Shown: piece by piece, positions 8,208 through 17,489 of the stretch | Numbering within the stretch: position 1 is the first letter of the stretch | How the letters are laid out: each line of letters starts with the position of its first letter | Translations under genes and position numbers: made by a program | Notes under the pieces: generated by a model | Told to the model about the DNA's origin: nothing | The model's database searches: none | What the model saw: only the letters and a program-made list of their open reading frames with translations | Assembly (NCBI GenBank): GCA_004208945.1 | Contig: SGPE01000007.1 | Coordinates: 1 to 57,928 of the forward strand | From: Pseudoalteromonas sp. CO133X | Lineage (GTDB): Bacteria; Pseudomonadota; Gammaproteobacteria; Enterobacterales; Alteromonadaceae | Length of the DNA: 57,928 nucleotides | Direction of reading: 5' to 3'

Positions 8208-9956
8208 ATGTTAGATCTGGTTGTAGATATCAGAAAACGATATCGCTGGGGATTGTTGGCAATCGCCATTTTAATTTCGGTATCTGTGTCTTTGATGCAG
8301 TATCTACTTTATATTCAAAAAGGTGACGCGCAAGTTATTAATCTCGCTGGTAAACAGCGTATGTTGTCACAAAAAATAGCGCTTTATGGAAATGCGCTTA
8401 TCTTCGAACAGTCAGAGCAAACAAATCAGCATCGAATGCTATTGCAACACGCCGTAGAGCAATTTGTTGCGGGCCATCAGTTTTTACTTCAAAAAGATAG
8501 CAGCGGGCAGTTTCTTTATTTAAATGATGCGCTAAAAGCTCACTATTTCTCTTCTCCAACACAGCTAGACTTGCACGTTAAGCAATACATCAGCAAAGCG
8601 CAGCAACTATTAAATAGTCGCTCTAATTATGGTACTCAAGGTCGCTCCCCATTTAGCAGTGAACATTTAGAAAAGCTTTTAATGGATTTAGATGAAGCTG
8701 TTTATCTGTTAGAGCAAAGCGCTGTTACCAAGGTAAAAGTCATTTCTATATTAGAGGTTGTTTTTTGGATTATTGCTATTGGATTACTGATTGTGGAGCT
8801 TATGTTTATCTTCAAACCAATGGAAAAGCTCATTGCAAAAACAATAAAACAATATCAGCAACAAAAAGAAGTTGTAGAGCGTGTTAGCCACAATAAAGAA
8901 CGTTTTATAGCCCGCGCCAGTCATGAATTTAGAACACCATTGCAAGGACTGACAGCGTCAATAGAGGCGCTGGATATTAATGATACTCAGCAACTCACAA
9001 AAAAGCAGGCTTTATACTGCGTAAATAGGTTAGTCTCAATGCTGGATGAGCTACTTGATTTGCAGAAGCTTACTACAGGGGAGTGGCAGCTGAATTTAGC
9101 ACAAGGGAATTTATTAACTAGCCTTAAGCAGGCCGTTACTCCTTTTGAATATGCGTGTAATGATAAAAAAATTACTTTTACGATTAACTTTGCAGAATCA
9201 GTAAACAAACAGGTCATTAGTGATCATGGGCGACTCCAACAAGTATTTGCAGAGCTTGTAAACAATGCTGTCAAGTTCACTCCACCACAAGGGCGTATAG
9301 CGGTTACAGCCAGTTGCCAAGGAGATAAAGGTTTTGTATTTGAGGTGCAAGATAATGGTAAAGGGTTTGACCACTCATCCAGTGATTTTTTAAATGACGA
9401 GCAAGATGCAGAGCAGCATTTTCAAGGTTTAAAAACGGGACTGTTCAGGGTAAAACAAATTATTAAAGCGCTTGAAGGGGATATTCAGTTTTTTAATGTC
9501 CAGCCCCATGGTGTGAAAGTTGTGGTTAAGCTAGCCTTTAAGCAAGTACCTAAAGGGGCAGCTAAGGCATTATTACCTAGTAACTTGCATTGTTTGATTG
9601 TTGAAGATAACACTTTAAATGCGACAATATTAGGCCGTATTCTGAGCCAATTTAATTATACTTATGATACAGCGCCAAACGGTTTAATCGCGATAGATAT
9701 GACCGAAACTAAGCCATATGATGTGATATTTATGGATCTTAACATGCCAGTGATGGATGGCTTTCAAGCAATCGACATAATTAGAAATGAGCAATGTCAA
9801 CTGACGCCTATTTTGGCTGTAACAGCCAATACCTCCAGTGAAGATTTGCAACGCATCTATGCTTTAGGTGCAAACCTTCACTTATATAAACCAATAACAG
9901 CCGAAACAGTAGAAAAAGCCTTGACGATTATGTTTGCGGAAAATAGAGCAGAATAA
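8208..9956 (+). CDS. Hybrid sensor histidine kinase with PilJ/NIT-like sensor and receiver domain
   Basis: A 582-residue membrane kinase. Transmembrane segments lie at about 15-36 and 180-201. They flank a helical periplasmic sensor that opens with NLAGKQRMLSQKIA, the signature of the type IV pili methyl-accepting N-domain family. The kinase core follows: HisKA with the phospho-acceptor H239 in ARASHEFRTPLQG, then HATPase_c with the N-box ELVNNAVKF and G-box QDNGKGF. A C-terminal receiver domain carries D510 in MDLNMPVMDG and K561 in YKP. No response regulator or transporter is adjacent, so the output partner is unknown. The phosphorelay presumably continues to an Hpt protein elsewhere. Confidence 0.9.
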   Translation: MLDLVVDIRKRYRWGLLAIAILISVSVSLMQYLLYIQKGDAQVINLAGKQRMLSQKIALYGNALIFEQSEQTNQHRMLLQHAVEQFVAGHQFLLQKDSSGQFLYLNDALKAHYFSSPTQLDLHVKQYISKAQQLLNSRSNYGTQGRSPFSSEHLEKLLMDLDEAVYLLEQSAVTKVKVISILEVVFWIIAIGLLIVELMFIFKPMEKLIAKTIKQYQQQKEVVERVSHNKERFIARASHEFRTPLQGLTASIEALDINDTQQLTKKQALYCVNRLVSMLDELLDLQKLTTGEWQLNLAQGNLLTSLKQAVTPFEYACNDKKITFTINFAESVNKQVISDHGRLQQVFAELVNNAVKFTPPQGRIAVTASCQGDKGFVFEVQDNGKGFDHSSSDFLNDEQDAEQHFQGLKTGLFRVKQIIKALEGDIQFFNVQPHGVKVVVKLAFKQVPKGAAKALLPSNLHCLIVEDNTLNATILGRILSQFNYTYDTAPNGLIAIDMTETKPYDVIFMDLNMPVMDGFQAIDIIRNEQCQLTPILAVTANTSSEDLQRIYALGANLHLYKPITAETVEKALTIMFAENRAE

Positions 9957-9971
9957 GCGCCATTAAAGGTT

Positions 9972-10595
9972 TTAGTTACTGACTTTTATATCGCCGACGC
10001 CCACCTCAACATCAATCTCAAATTGCCCATTCCCACTATACTGTGAGTGTGAACTGACAATTTTTCTGCTTTGTTTTGCTTCATTTAGCATGCCACGAAT
10101 TTTTGTATCACCCACACCTGTTTCCAGCTCAATACGTTTGTAGTCATCAAGTGCACTATCGATACGCACAGCTCCCACTCCAAGCTCAATATCCACAGAG
10201 TTGCTTGTATCATTTATTTCAATGTCACCCACACCGAGCTCTACATCAATCGCCATTGTGTTGGGCATTTTTACTAACCAATTTTGTTGAATGTCATCGT
10301 TATCAAGCTTTAAGCTCAGTGAGCCTGCGTTTTGTGAGTGACTCAGTTTAATATCTGATAAGTCCATCTCAGAACCAAACCAACCTGTATCGTTTTTGGG
10401 CTCAATACGCACTGTGACCACTACTTCACTGCCTGCGTAGTTTTGTACTTCTAAGCTGCCAACTGGAAAATCGATTTCAAGCTGGCTTGCGCCATTAATT
10501 GTAAAGGTGTGATTGAGCTCTCGTGAATCTTTTGCTGTAGAGTCTGAAGTTGCCAGTATTAGACCTATTGCAGCCACACAAAGTAATTTTTTCAT
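9972..10595 (-). CDS. Exported beta-repeat protein (DUF4097/adhesin-like)
   Basis: A 207-residue protein with a signal peptide (KKLLCVAAIGLILATS). The mature part alternates short beta strands and contains four near-repeats of the form E-x-GVG-x-x-x-I (ELGVGDIEI, ELGVGAVRI, ETGVGDTKI, EVGVGDIKV) spaced about 20-30 residues apart. This pattern suits the right-handed beta-helix-like DUF4097 or putative auto-transporter adhesin head family. It probably acts in the periplasm or at the surface; the role is unknown. It converges on the histidine kinase gene with only 15 bp between stops. Confidence 0.75.
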   Translation of the reverse strand: MKKLLCVAAIGLILATSDSTAKDSRELNHTFTINGASQLEIDFPVGSLEVQNYAGSEVVVTVRIEPKNDTGWFGSEMDLSDIKLSHSQNAGSLSLKLDNDDIQQNWLVKMPNTMAIDVELGVGDIEINDTSNSVDIELGVGAVRIDSALDDYKRIELETGVGDTKIRGMLNEAKQSRKIVSSHSQYSGNGQFEIDVEVGVGDIKVSN

Positions 10596-10724
10596 TGTTT
10601 TTTTCCTGTAAATGACCTTTTATACCTTAGTCGCAGCTGTATTCAAAAAAGGTTTAAACGATTTTTAATTTTTTATTGAATGGGGTAACGTCAAGCTAAC
10701 GGTAATTTAGAATGAGGATTCAAC

Positions 10725-12182
10725 GTGCAACAAGTGCAGTTGGTTAATGTTAGAGCTGGCCTAAAGGGGCAGGGTAATGATGTTTATTATTTAGATGATC
10801 TTAATATCAATGTATCGCGATTGCAGCAATGGGTTTTACTTGGCGCTAATGGCGCGGGTAAATCAGCGGTAGCTGCTGCCATTGCTGGCTTTGCAAAAAT
10901 AGAACAAGGCCACTATGAGAATAGCTTTGAGCGAATTGCATTGGTCTCGCCAGACAGCCAAAAGCAGCTCCTTGCGGCTGAGCTAACAAAAGATCAAGAT
11001 GACATTGTTGATGGTGTTACCGCCTCTTGCACCGTTTACGAGACTGTGATTGCTGGTCGTGATGAGCAACAGCTTGATGATAAGTTGCTACAACAATTAA
11101 TTGCCATGTTTGATTTTAAAGATAAGCTTAGCAAGGCGTTTCGCGATTTATCAACCGGAGAAACCCGTAAGCTATTGTTAATTCAAGCTTTGATAGGGAG
11201 ACCAGATTTACTTGTGCTTGATGAGCCGTTTGATGGCTTAGATGTCACGGCAATGGCCGAACTTAATCAGCTACTCGCAGAGCTTAGTAAAACAACAACC
11301 CTCATTTTTGTACTCAATAGATTAACTGAAATACCTGACTTTGTTGATCACTACGGCTATGTTAAAGAAGGTCATGTGGCTCAGCAATTAGCAAAGCCAA
11401 CAACCGAGCAGCGCGATGATTTACTAAAGCTATTGCATCTCACTCATACGGAGTTACAAATACCTAACGCAGATAGTGATCATCAAGCACCCCCGCTCAC
11501 AGAACCTATGCTGGTAAGACTAAATAATGCTTCAGTGAGTTATGCTGGTGAGGCAGTTTTTGAAAACCTAAACTGGCAAATAAACCAAGGCGAACATTGG
11601 CAGTTAACCGGCAAAAATGGCTCAGGCAAAACCTGCTTGCTGAACCTTATCACTGGCGATAACCCGCAGTGTTATAACAACGATATTAAGGTGTTTGGTT
11701 TTCAGCGTGGCAGTGGTGAGAGTATTTGGCAAATTAAACAGCACATTGGTTATATCTCTAATGCGCTGCATATGGATTATCGGGTTAGTATCACTGCACT
11801 CAATACCCTTGTATCGGGTTTTTATGACAGTATTGGCCTTTATCAAAAAGCCACTGATAAACAGCTAGAAATTGCTACTAAGTGGTTAGCTTTACTGGGT
11901 TTAATTGACAAAAAAAATAGCTCTTTTAGTCAGCTATCCTTTGGTGATCAGCGATTATTATTGATTGCGAGGGCGATGATAAAACACCCTAATTTATTAA
12001 TTTTAGATGAGCCTTGCCTTGGCCTTGATGAAGCAAATAGGCAGCGAGTGCTATTACTGATAGAAAAAATCTGTGCCGCAGGGACAAGTACTGTCGTGTA
12101 CGTTAATCATCATGCAAGTGACAAAATCACAGGTATTGAACACTATTTAGAGATGGCTGATTTCACAAAAAAAGCGCCATAA
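10725..12182 (+). CDS. modF: Double ABC ATPase, ModF/PhrA-like
   Basis: A 485-residue soluble protein with two ABC ATPase domains and no membrane segment. The first Walker A is GANGAGKS, with a signature-like LSTGETRK and Walker B LLVLDEPFDG. The second has GKNGSGKT, signature-like LSFGDQRLL and Walker B LLILDEPCLG. Fused twin ATPases of this size match ModF (photorepair protein PhrA), whose function is still unsettled although it sits in molybdate loci of some bacteria. No modABC genes are in view. The start is GTG at 10725 behind ATGAGGAT. The symbol is tentative. Confidence 0.75.
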   Translation: MQQVQLVNVRAGLKGQGNDVYYLDDLNINVSRLQQWVLLGANGAGKSAVAAAIAGFAKIEQGHYENSFERIALVSPDSQKQLLAAELTKDQDDIVDGVTASCTVYETVIAGRDEQQLDDKLLQQLIAMFDFKDKLSKAFRDLSTGETRKLLLIQALIGRPDLLVLDEPFDGLDVTAMAELNQLLAELSKTTTLIFVLNRLTEIPDFVDHYGYVKEGHVAQQLAKPTTEQRDDLLKLLHLTHTELQIPNADSDHQAPPLTEPMLVRLNNASVSYAGEAVFENLNWQINQGEHWQLTGKNGSGKTCLLNLITGDNPQCYNNDIKVFGFQRGSGESIWQIKQHIGYISNALHMDYRVSITALNTLVSGFYDSIGLYQKATDKQLEIATKWLALLGLIDKKNSSFSQLSFGDQRLLLIARAMIKHPNLLILDEPCLGLDEANRQRVLLLIEKICAAGTSTVVYVNHHASDKITGIEHYLEMADFTKKAP

Positions 12183-12191
12183 AAGGCGCTT
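12166..12191 (-). terminator. Terminator of the traB/gumN-like gene, overlapping the modF stop
   Basis: The stem AAGCGCC / GGCGCTT with a 6-nt loop is followed on the minus strand by a T-run (A-run at 12167-12173 on plus). It overlaps the end of modF, so it can also limit read-through in the other direction. Confidence 0.6.
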
Positions 12192-12219
12192 ATAAAATTT
12201 GAATTTGATTATAGAACAT

Positions 12220-13098
12220 TTAGATGCGTGTAACCGTGAAGCCTTTATCGGTTAGCTGCTTTAGCAAACCATGTTGTTCAGGCAAGTGCAAAGCACCAAC
12301 GGCAATAAATAGTTTTTCTTTGCCGATACGTGATGAAAGTTGCTTTACCCAATTATTATTGCGATCGATTAGCATTACTTGCTCACTTAGTTCACCATAT
12401 TGAGAATCATCAAAGCTTTCGTTATAAAACTTTGCTAGCGTTTTCATATCGCCAGATTTCCACGCATTGATAAGGCCAAAAAAGTAAGTGTCGACATCAG
12501 CTAGCTGCTCAAATGTTTCTTCAATCATCTTATCGTTCATAATTGCTAAATGAGTAAACATTTCCATTTGTAGCTCAAGAGTTTCTAATTCACCGATAGG
12601 TTTATTGTGTGCTTGCGCATAAGCAAGTACTTGTTTGTCGATGCCGTATTGATCTGAAAAACCAACGTTTTGGAACTCCATTTGCATCATGGTGACCATC
12701 ACAGCCCACGGTGCTAAGTTTTTAAACATTGCGATATCTATAGACTTATCGGCAAAGTATTTTTGTAGCTTATTGAAGTTATCTACAGAAAGCTCTGATT
12801 GCAGTGTTTTTCCATCTTTAAGCATCATAAAAGGCAGTGAACGACGCTGCATTTCGGTTGCTGAAATGGTGCTGATATCAACCTCAACAATAACTTTATC
12901 ACTGCTCTCAATTGCAGATGTAACCTTCTTTGGTAGACCTTGCATGCTTTTATCACCAACATGCACAGTGCCAAATAAATAGGACGAAATGCCGTTTTTT
13001 TCTATTTTCCATAGTCCTGGCTCTGCCAATGCACATTGGCTAAAACCAAGTAATAGCACCATAAAAAACAGAGCATTAAAGCGCTGAATGAATCTCAT
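12220..13098 (-). CDS. TraB/GumN-family exported protein
   Basis: A 292-residue protein with a signal peptide (MRFIQRFNALFFMVLLLGFSQCALA). The start at 13098 is chosen because AAAGGG lies correctly before it; the longer TTG-initiated frame would place that ribosome site inside the gene. The mature protein opens with LWKIEKNGISSYLFGTVHVGD, the typical N-terminal GTxH motif of the TraB/PrgY/GumN family, and has the late motif FIAVGALHLPEQHG. The fold belongs to the erythromycin-esterase/Tiki-like group; Tiki proteins are metal-dependent peptidases, but bacterial GumN members have no agreed function. Expected location is periplasmic. Confidence 0.83.
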   Translation of the reverse strand: MRFIQRFNALFFMVLLLGFSQCALAEPGLWKIEKNGISSYLFGTVHVGDKSMQGLPKKVTSAIESSDKVIVEVDISTISATEMQRRSLPFMMLKDGKTLQSELSVDNFNKLQKYFADKSIDIAMFKNLAPWAVMVTMMQMEFQNVGFSDQYGIDKQVLAYAQAHNKPIGELETLELQMEMFTHLAIMNDKMIEETFEQLADVDTYFFGLINAWKSGDMKTLAKFYNESFDDSQYGELSEQVMLIDRNNNWVKQLSSRIGKEKLFIAVGALHLPEQHGLLKQLTDKGFTVTRI

Positions 13099-13350
13099 AA
13101 TTTTCCCTTTCAAATTGTGACTGTTTTCAATACTAAACTAATTTTCCATAAGCAGTTAAATTAAATCGAATGAAAGCAGAAAAAATAAGAGCCAAGAGCT
13201 AAAAATTAATCAGCCATAGAATAGCTAATAAAGAGGTATGACATTTCCATATTTGTTTGAAAGTGAAATATAAACCCTTTATTAACTATATTTTGAATAT
13301 TAATTTCCTTTTGGGTGTTTTTTGTATGTTTTTTTGAATTAATTTTATTG
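13099..13350. other. AT-rich region between traB-like gene and ilv promoter
   Basis: No open reading frame or stable hairpin was seen here. The stretch from about 13160 to 13350 is strongly AT-rich with several A and T runs, such as could bind nucleoid proteins or Lrp upstream of the ilv promoter. No specific operator was identified. Confidence 0.4.
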
Positions 13351-13380
13351 TTGACTTGAAGGGCTTAGCGCGGTACTAAT
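13351..13380 (+). promoter_or_regulatory. ilv operon promoter
   Basis: A -35 box TTGACT (13351-13356) and a -10 box TACTAA (13374-13379) are separated by 17 bp. The predicted transcript would begin near 13386, about 57 nt before the leader-peptide start. Confidence 0.65.
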
Positions 13381-13442
13381 AGAAAAAGGCAGCGGGATGG
13401 CTAGATTTCCGCTACAAATGAACAAAATTTGGTTACAGATAA

Positions 13443-13514
13443 ATGCTTACAAACAAACTTTCTCTAATTCTGATTAACGTCGTGGTGATTATTATTACCG
13501 CGGGGGCTAGTTAG
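13443..13514 (+). CDS. ilvL: ilv operon leader peptide
   Basis: A 23-codon ORF whose middle reads LSLILINVVVIIITA, a run of the branched-chain amino acids made by the operon: three consecutive Val codons followed by three consecutive Ile codons, with four Leu and two further Ile codons before them. This is the hallmark of an attenuation leader peptide and closely resembles enterobacterial IlvL. It is followed 24 nt later by a strong terminator. Ribosome stalling on scarce Val, Ile or Leu tRNA should prevent terminator formation. The ORF is too short for standard gene calling. No clear Shine-Dalgarno is visible, which is common for such leaders. Confidence 0.9.
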   Translation: MLTNKLSLILINVVVIIITAGAS

Positions 13515-13538
13515 TGCTTAGAGAAAAGTGAAGCATTT

Positions 13539-13576
13539 AAAAAGCCCCCCGTACTTAACAGTCCGGGGGGCTTTTT
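13539..13576 (+). terminator. ilv attenuator
   Basis: A perfect 13-bp stem (13539-13551 with 13564-13576, core GCCCCCCG / CGGGGGGC) with a 12-nt loop runs into T residues. Two upstream segments offer competing structures. GGGGGCT (13502-13508), at the leader-peptide end, can pair with AGCCCCC (13543-13549) as an anti-terminator. TTTCTCTAA (13459-13467) can pair with TTAGAGAAA (13518-13526) as the early protector hairpin. The pairings are visible in sequence; the switching mechanism is inferred from the enteric ilv paradigm. Confidence 0.9.
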
Positions 13577-13634
13577 CGTTTTAAGGTTTGAGTCGCAGCA
13601 AATACACAATGTCACTGAGGAATGAGGATTTACG

Positions 13635-15284
13635 ATGACAGGCGCAGAGTTAACAATCGATTTATTAGCCAAACATGGCGTTAAGGATGTTTTTGGATAC
13701 CCAGGTGGTGCCATCATGCCTATTTACGACGCCTTGTACGGTGCGCCAGTCAAACATTATTTGACGCGTCATGAACAAGGAGCTGGTTTTGCAGCTGTAG
13801 GGTTTGCCCGCAGCACAGGCAAGTTAGGTGTGTGCTTTGCAACTTCAGGCCCTGGTGCGACTAACTTAATAACCGCGCTTGCTGATGCGATGATGGATTC
13901 AGTGCCGTTACTTGCAATCACAGGGCAAGTACCTACCGCAGCGATAGGCTCCGACGCCTTTCAGGAAGTGGATGTGTTAGGTATGTCGTTATCATGCACT
14001 AAACATAGTTACATGGTTGAAAGAGCTGAAGACTTAGCCGAAATCCTACAAGAAGCCATCCACATAGCACAAAGCGGCCGCCCAGGCCCTGTGTTAGTCG
14101 ATATCCCCAAAGACATCCAAATGGCGCAAGTACCATTCCACCCTTGGTTAGCCGCCGAAGATTATTTACCAAAATTAGACGCAAACCAAGTTGCTATTGC
14201 CAATCAAATATTGAGTGAAGCGCAGCGTCCTGTGGCGTATATCGGTGGTGGTGTACAAGCTGCTGATGCACAAAACGAACTTATGCAGTTTTTAGAAAAA
14301 ACACACATGCCAGCAGTATCAACATTAAAAGCGCTAGGCAGCGTATTACCTGATTATGAATATGATTTGGGTATGCTAGGTATGCATGGTGGTAAAGCGG
14401 CTAACTTAGCAGTGCAAGAGTGTGATGTTTTGGTTTGTATCGGTGCTCGTTTTGACGACCGTGTTACTGGCAATTTAAGCAAGTTTGCCGCAAAAGCAAA
14501 GGTGATACACCTTGATATCGACGCGGCAGAGGTTGGTAAGCGCAAGCCTGCAAAAGCATCATTAGTCGCAGATTTAAAAACGTCATTACCGCAACTTGAT
14601 TGTTTTGTAACGCCTGATGAGTGGTTAACGCACATCGAAAGCATGATGAAAGAACATGCATGGCGTTATGACTATCCAGGCGAGAAAGTATTTGCCCCTT
14701 ATTTATTAAACCAACTAAGCCAAAAAATGCCAGCAACGGGTGTTGTGTGCTGTGATGTGGGTCAGCACCAAATGTGGGTGGCACAGCACATGAAGTTTAG
14801 CCACCCAAGTAATCATTTAAGTAGTGGTGGTGCGGGTACCATGGGCTTTGGTTTACCGGCCGCTATCGGCGCGCAAGTTGCTCGCCCAAATGATTTTGTG
14901 ATCACAGTGTCGGGCGATGGCTCAATCATGATGAACATTCAAGAACTGGCAACAATACGCCGTAACAATCTGCCAGTTAAAATTCTAATCCTAGATAACC
15001 AGCGCTTAGGCATGGTACGTCAATGGCAGCAGCTATTTTTTGAAGGTCGTTATTCTGAAACAAACCTTTCAGATAATCCTGATTTTGTGCAGTTAGCAGC
15101 GGTGTTTGGCATTCCAGGTCAAACTATCACTAAAGCAGATGAAGTTGATGCTGCGGTTGATGCGTTAGTAAATAGTGAAGGCCCATACATTCTGCATGCC
15201 TGTATAGATGATAAAGAAAATGTATGGCCGCTTGTACCGCCTGGTGCTGCCAATGATGAAATGATGACGGAGACAGTAAAATGA
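13635..15284 (+). CDS. ilvG: Acetolactate synthase II large (catalytic) subunit
   Basis: A 549-residue ThDP enzyme that condenses pyruvate with pyruvate or 2-oxobutyrate, the first common step of valine, leucine and isoleucine synthesis. It has the catalytic Glu region TRHEQGAGFAAVGFAR, the FAD/middle domain with GARFDDRVTG, and the ThDP-Mg motif SGDGSIMMNIQEL. It is full length, unlike the frameshifted E. coli K-12 copy. It follows the attenuator, with GAGGAATGAGGA before its ATG, and its stop overlaps the ilvM start. Small-subunit pairing marks it as isozyme II-like rather than IlvB or IlvI. Confidence 0.96.
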   Translation: MTGAELTIDLLAKHGVKDVFGYPGGAIMPIYDALYGAPVKHYLTRHEQGAGFAAVGFARSTGKLGVCFATSGPGATNLITALADAMMDSVPLLAITGQVPTAAIGSDAFQEVDVLGMSLSCTKHSYMVERAEDLAEILQEAIHIAQSGRPGPVLVDIPKDIQMAQVPFHPWLAAEDYLPKLDANQVAIANQILSEAQRPVAYIGGGVQAADAQNELMQFLEKTHMPAVSTLKALGSVLPDYEYDLGMLGMHGGKAANLAVQECDVLVCIGARFDDRVTGNLSKFAAKAKVIHLDIDAAEVGKRKPAKASLVADLKTSLPQLDCFVTPDEWLTHIESMMKEHAWRYDYPGEKVFAPYLLNQLSQKMPATGVVCCDVGQHQMWVAQHMKFSHPSNHLSSGGAGTMGFGLPAAIGAQVARPNDFVITVSGDGSIMMNIQELATIRRNNLPVKILILDNQRLGMVRQWQQLFFEGRYSETNLSDNPDFVQLAAVFGIPGQTITKADEVDAAVDALVNSEGPYILHACIDDKENVWPLVPPGAANDEMMTETVK

Positions 15285-15526
15285 AACACACCCTAACGAT
15301 TGCACTAAAGAATCAAAGTGTCGCGGTAGAGCGCTTTTTACGCGTTGCACGTCATCGCGGCTTTGATCTAACAACCATGAATTTAGAAATGGCTGATGAA
15401 GCGTTTCACGTCACTATGACGGTAGACAGCGATAAGCCAATTTATCTACTAACATCACAATTAAATAAATTGGTTGATGTAAAACATGTCAATGTTGAAA
15501 ACCAATTTCAACAACAAGCAATCTAG
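15281..15526 (+). CDS. ilvM: Acetolactate synthase II small subunit
   Basis: An 81-residue single ACT-domain protein. It opens with MKHTLTIALKNQSVAVERFLRVARHRGF, matching the short regulatory subunit of isozyme II. It is translationally coupled to ilvG by an ATGA overlap (15281-15284). IlvM stabilises and activates IlvG; isozyme II with this short subunit is generally insensitive to valine. Confidence 0.93.
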   Translation: MKHTLTIALKNQSVAVERFLRVARHRGFDLTTMNLEMADEAFHVTMTVDSDKPIYLLTSQLNKLVDVKHVNVENQFQQQAI

Positions 15527-15597
15527 TAAAAAATCAACAGGTAACTAGAGCAATCAGATTGATGCTTTAGTGAGAAATAAATTAGGAATGAGGAAGT

Positions 15598-15613
15598 CAG
15601 TGGCATGCCACTG
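15598..15613. promoter_or_regulatory. 16-bp perfect palindrome in the ilvM-ilvD gap
   Basis: CAGTGGCATGCCACTG lies 18 bp before the ilvD start within a 104-bp gap. In RNA it would form a hairpin without a following U-tract, so it is not an intrinsic terminator. It could be a processing or stabilising hairpin or a dimeric repressor site. The function is unknown. Confidence 0.5.
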
Positions 15614-15630
15614 CAACAACTGAGGTAATT

Positions 15631-17487
15631 ATGGCTAAATTAAGAAGTGCAACAACAACAGAAGGTCGCAAACGTGCAGGGGCGCGTGCTTTATGGCGTG
15701 CAACAGGGATGACAGATAAAGACTTCGGTAAGCCAATTATCGCTGTTGTTAACTCATATACTCAGTTTGTACCAGGGCACGTTCATCTTAATCAACTCAG
15801 TGAGCTAATGGCCGAAACCATCACCGAAGCCGGTGGTGTACCAAAAGAATTTAATACCATTGCAATCGACGATGGTATCGCAATGGGTCATGGCGGTATG
15901 CTGTATTCACTACCGTCGCGTGACTTAATTGCAGACTCAGTGGAATACATGGTTAATGCACACTGTGCCGATGCTATGATCTGTATTTCTAACTGCGACA
16001 AAATTACCCCAGGGATGATGCTGGCAGCACTGCGTTTAAATATTCCGGTTATTTTCGTATCAGGTGGTCCAATGGAAGCGGGTAAAACACGCCTTGCTGA
16101 TATCGACATTAAACTTGATTTAGTGGATGCCATGGTGAAAGGTGCTGATACCTCAGTAAGCGATGAAGACTCAGACAAAGTAGAGCGCTCTGCCTGTCCT
16201 ACTTGTGGTTCATGTTCGGGCATGTTCACTGCTAATTCAATGAACTGCTTATTAGAGGCGATTGGCTTGGCACTGCCGGGTAACGGTACCACACTTGCTA
16301 CACATAAAGACCGTAAACAACTTTATGTTGAAGCGGGTGCGCGCATTGTTGATTTATGCCGTGAGTATTATCAAAAAGATAATGCAGCAGTGTTACCACG
16401 TGCTATTGCTAATCGCACCGCCTTTATGAATGCAATGGTGGTTGATATTGCCATGGGTGGTTCATCAAATACGGTTCTACACTTATTAGCTGCAGCGCAA
16501 GAGGCAGGTGTTGATTTTGATATGTCGCACATCGATGAGCTTTCTCGTAAAACTCCTTTCCTTTGTAAAGTGGCACCCGCAACCAATAAATATCACATTG
16601 AAGATGTACACCGCGCTGGTGGCATGATGGCAATTATCCGTGAATTAGGTAAAGCAGGCCTTGTTGATTTATCGGTTGATCACGTGGCAGGCCACAGTAT
16701 GGCTGAAATGGTGGCTAAATGGGATGCGACCGATCCGAATAATGAAGTGGCGCAAAAATTCTATAAAGCAGGCCCTGCCGGTATCCGTACTACAAAAGCA
16801 ATGAGCCAAGAGTGCCGCTGGCCAGAACTTGATAATGACCGTAAAAACGGCTGTATCCGCAGTGTTGAAAATGCCTTTCGTCAAGATGGTGGCTTAGCTG
16901 TACTTTCAGGTAACTTAGCCCTTGATGGCTGTATTGTTAAAAGTGCCGGTGTAGTTGAAGAAATGCTGCACTTTGAAGGCCCAGCAGTTGTATATGAATC
17001 ACAAGATGATTCGGTTGAAGGCATTCTAAACGGTGAAGTGAAGGCAGGTGACGTTGTGGTAATTCGTTACGAAGGACCAAAAGGCGGCCCAGGCATGCAA
17101 GAAATGCTGTATCCAACGAGTTACTTAAAATCAATGGGCTTAGGTGAAAAGTGTGCGCTTATCACAGATGGCCGTTTCTCGGGTGGTACATCAGGTTTGT
17201 CAATTGGTCATGTTTCACCAGAAGCAGCAAGCGGTGGTGCAATCGCCTATGTTGAAAATGGCGATAAGATAGTGATTGATATTGCAACCCGTGAAATTAC
17301 TTTAGCGCTGTCTGATGAAGAGCTTGAAGCACGTAAACAAAAGCAACTTGCACGTGGAAAAGATGCTTATAAACCACTGGACCGTGACCGTTATGTATCA
17401 CCAGCACTGAAAGCGTATGCATTACTGGCAACCAGTGCAGATAAAGGGGCAGTGCGCGATTTAGCAAAACTTGAGGAGCTTAGTTAA
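15631..17487 (+). CDS. ilvD: Dihydroxy-acid dehydratase
   Basis: A 618-residue iron-sulfur dehydratase that converts dihydroxy acids to 2-oxo acids, the third step of branched-chain amino acid synthesis. Cluster ligand regions are visible as [10 protein letters not shown] and [20 protein letters not shown]; the C-terminal catalytic region has [23 protein letters not shown]. Length matches the family. ilvA follows after 2 bp. The enteric order has ilvE between ilvM and ilvD; here ilvE is absent and a 104-bp spacer with a palindrome takes its place, so the aminotransferase must be encoded elsewhere. Confidence 0.96.
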   Translation: MAKLRSATTTEGRKRAGARALWRATGMTDKDFGKPIIAVVNSYTQFVPGHVHLNQLSELMAETITEAGGVPKEFNTIAIDDGIAMGHGGMLYSLPSRDLIADSVEYMVNAHCADAMICISNCDKITPGMMLAALRLNIPVIFVSGGPMEAGKTRLADIDIKLDLVDAMVKGADTSVSDEDSDKVERSACPTCGSCSGMFTANSMNCLLEAIGLALPGNGTTLATHKDRKQLYVEAGARIVDLCREYYQKDNAAVLPRAIANRTAFMNAMVVDIAMGGSSNTVLHLLAAAQEAGVDFDMSHIDELSRKTPFLCKVAPATNKYHIEDVHRAGGMMAIIRELGKAGLVDLSVDHVAGHSMAEMVAKWDATDPNNEVAQKFYKAGPAGIRTTKAMSQECRWPELDNDRKNGCIRSVENAFRQDGGLAVLSGNLALDGCIVKSAGVVEEMLHFEGPAVVYESQDDSVEGILNGEVKAGDVVVIRYEGPKGGPGMQEMLYPTSYLKSMGLGEKCALITDGRFSGGTSGLSIGHVSPEAASGGAIAYVENGDKIVIDIATREITLALSDEELEARKQKQLARGKDAYKPLDRDRYVSPALKAYALLATSADKGAVRDLAKLEELS

Positions 17488-17489
17488 TT

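Noticed and set aside
10725..12182. Membrane transporter role for the double ABC protein
   Set aside because: No membrane segments in it and no permease gene nearby.
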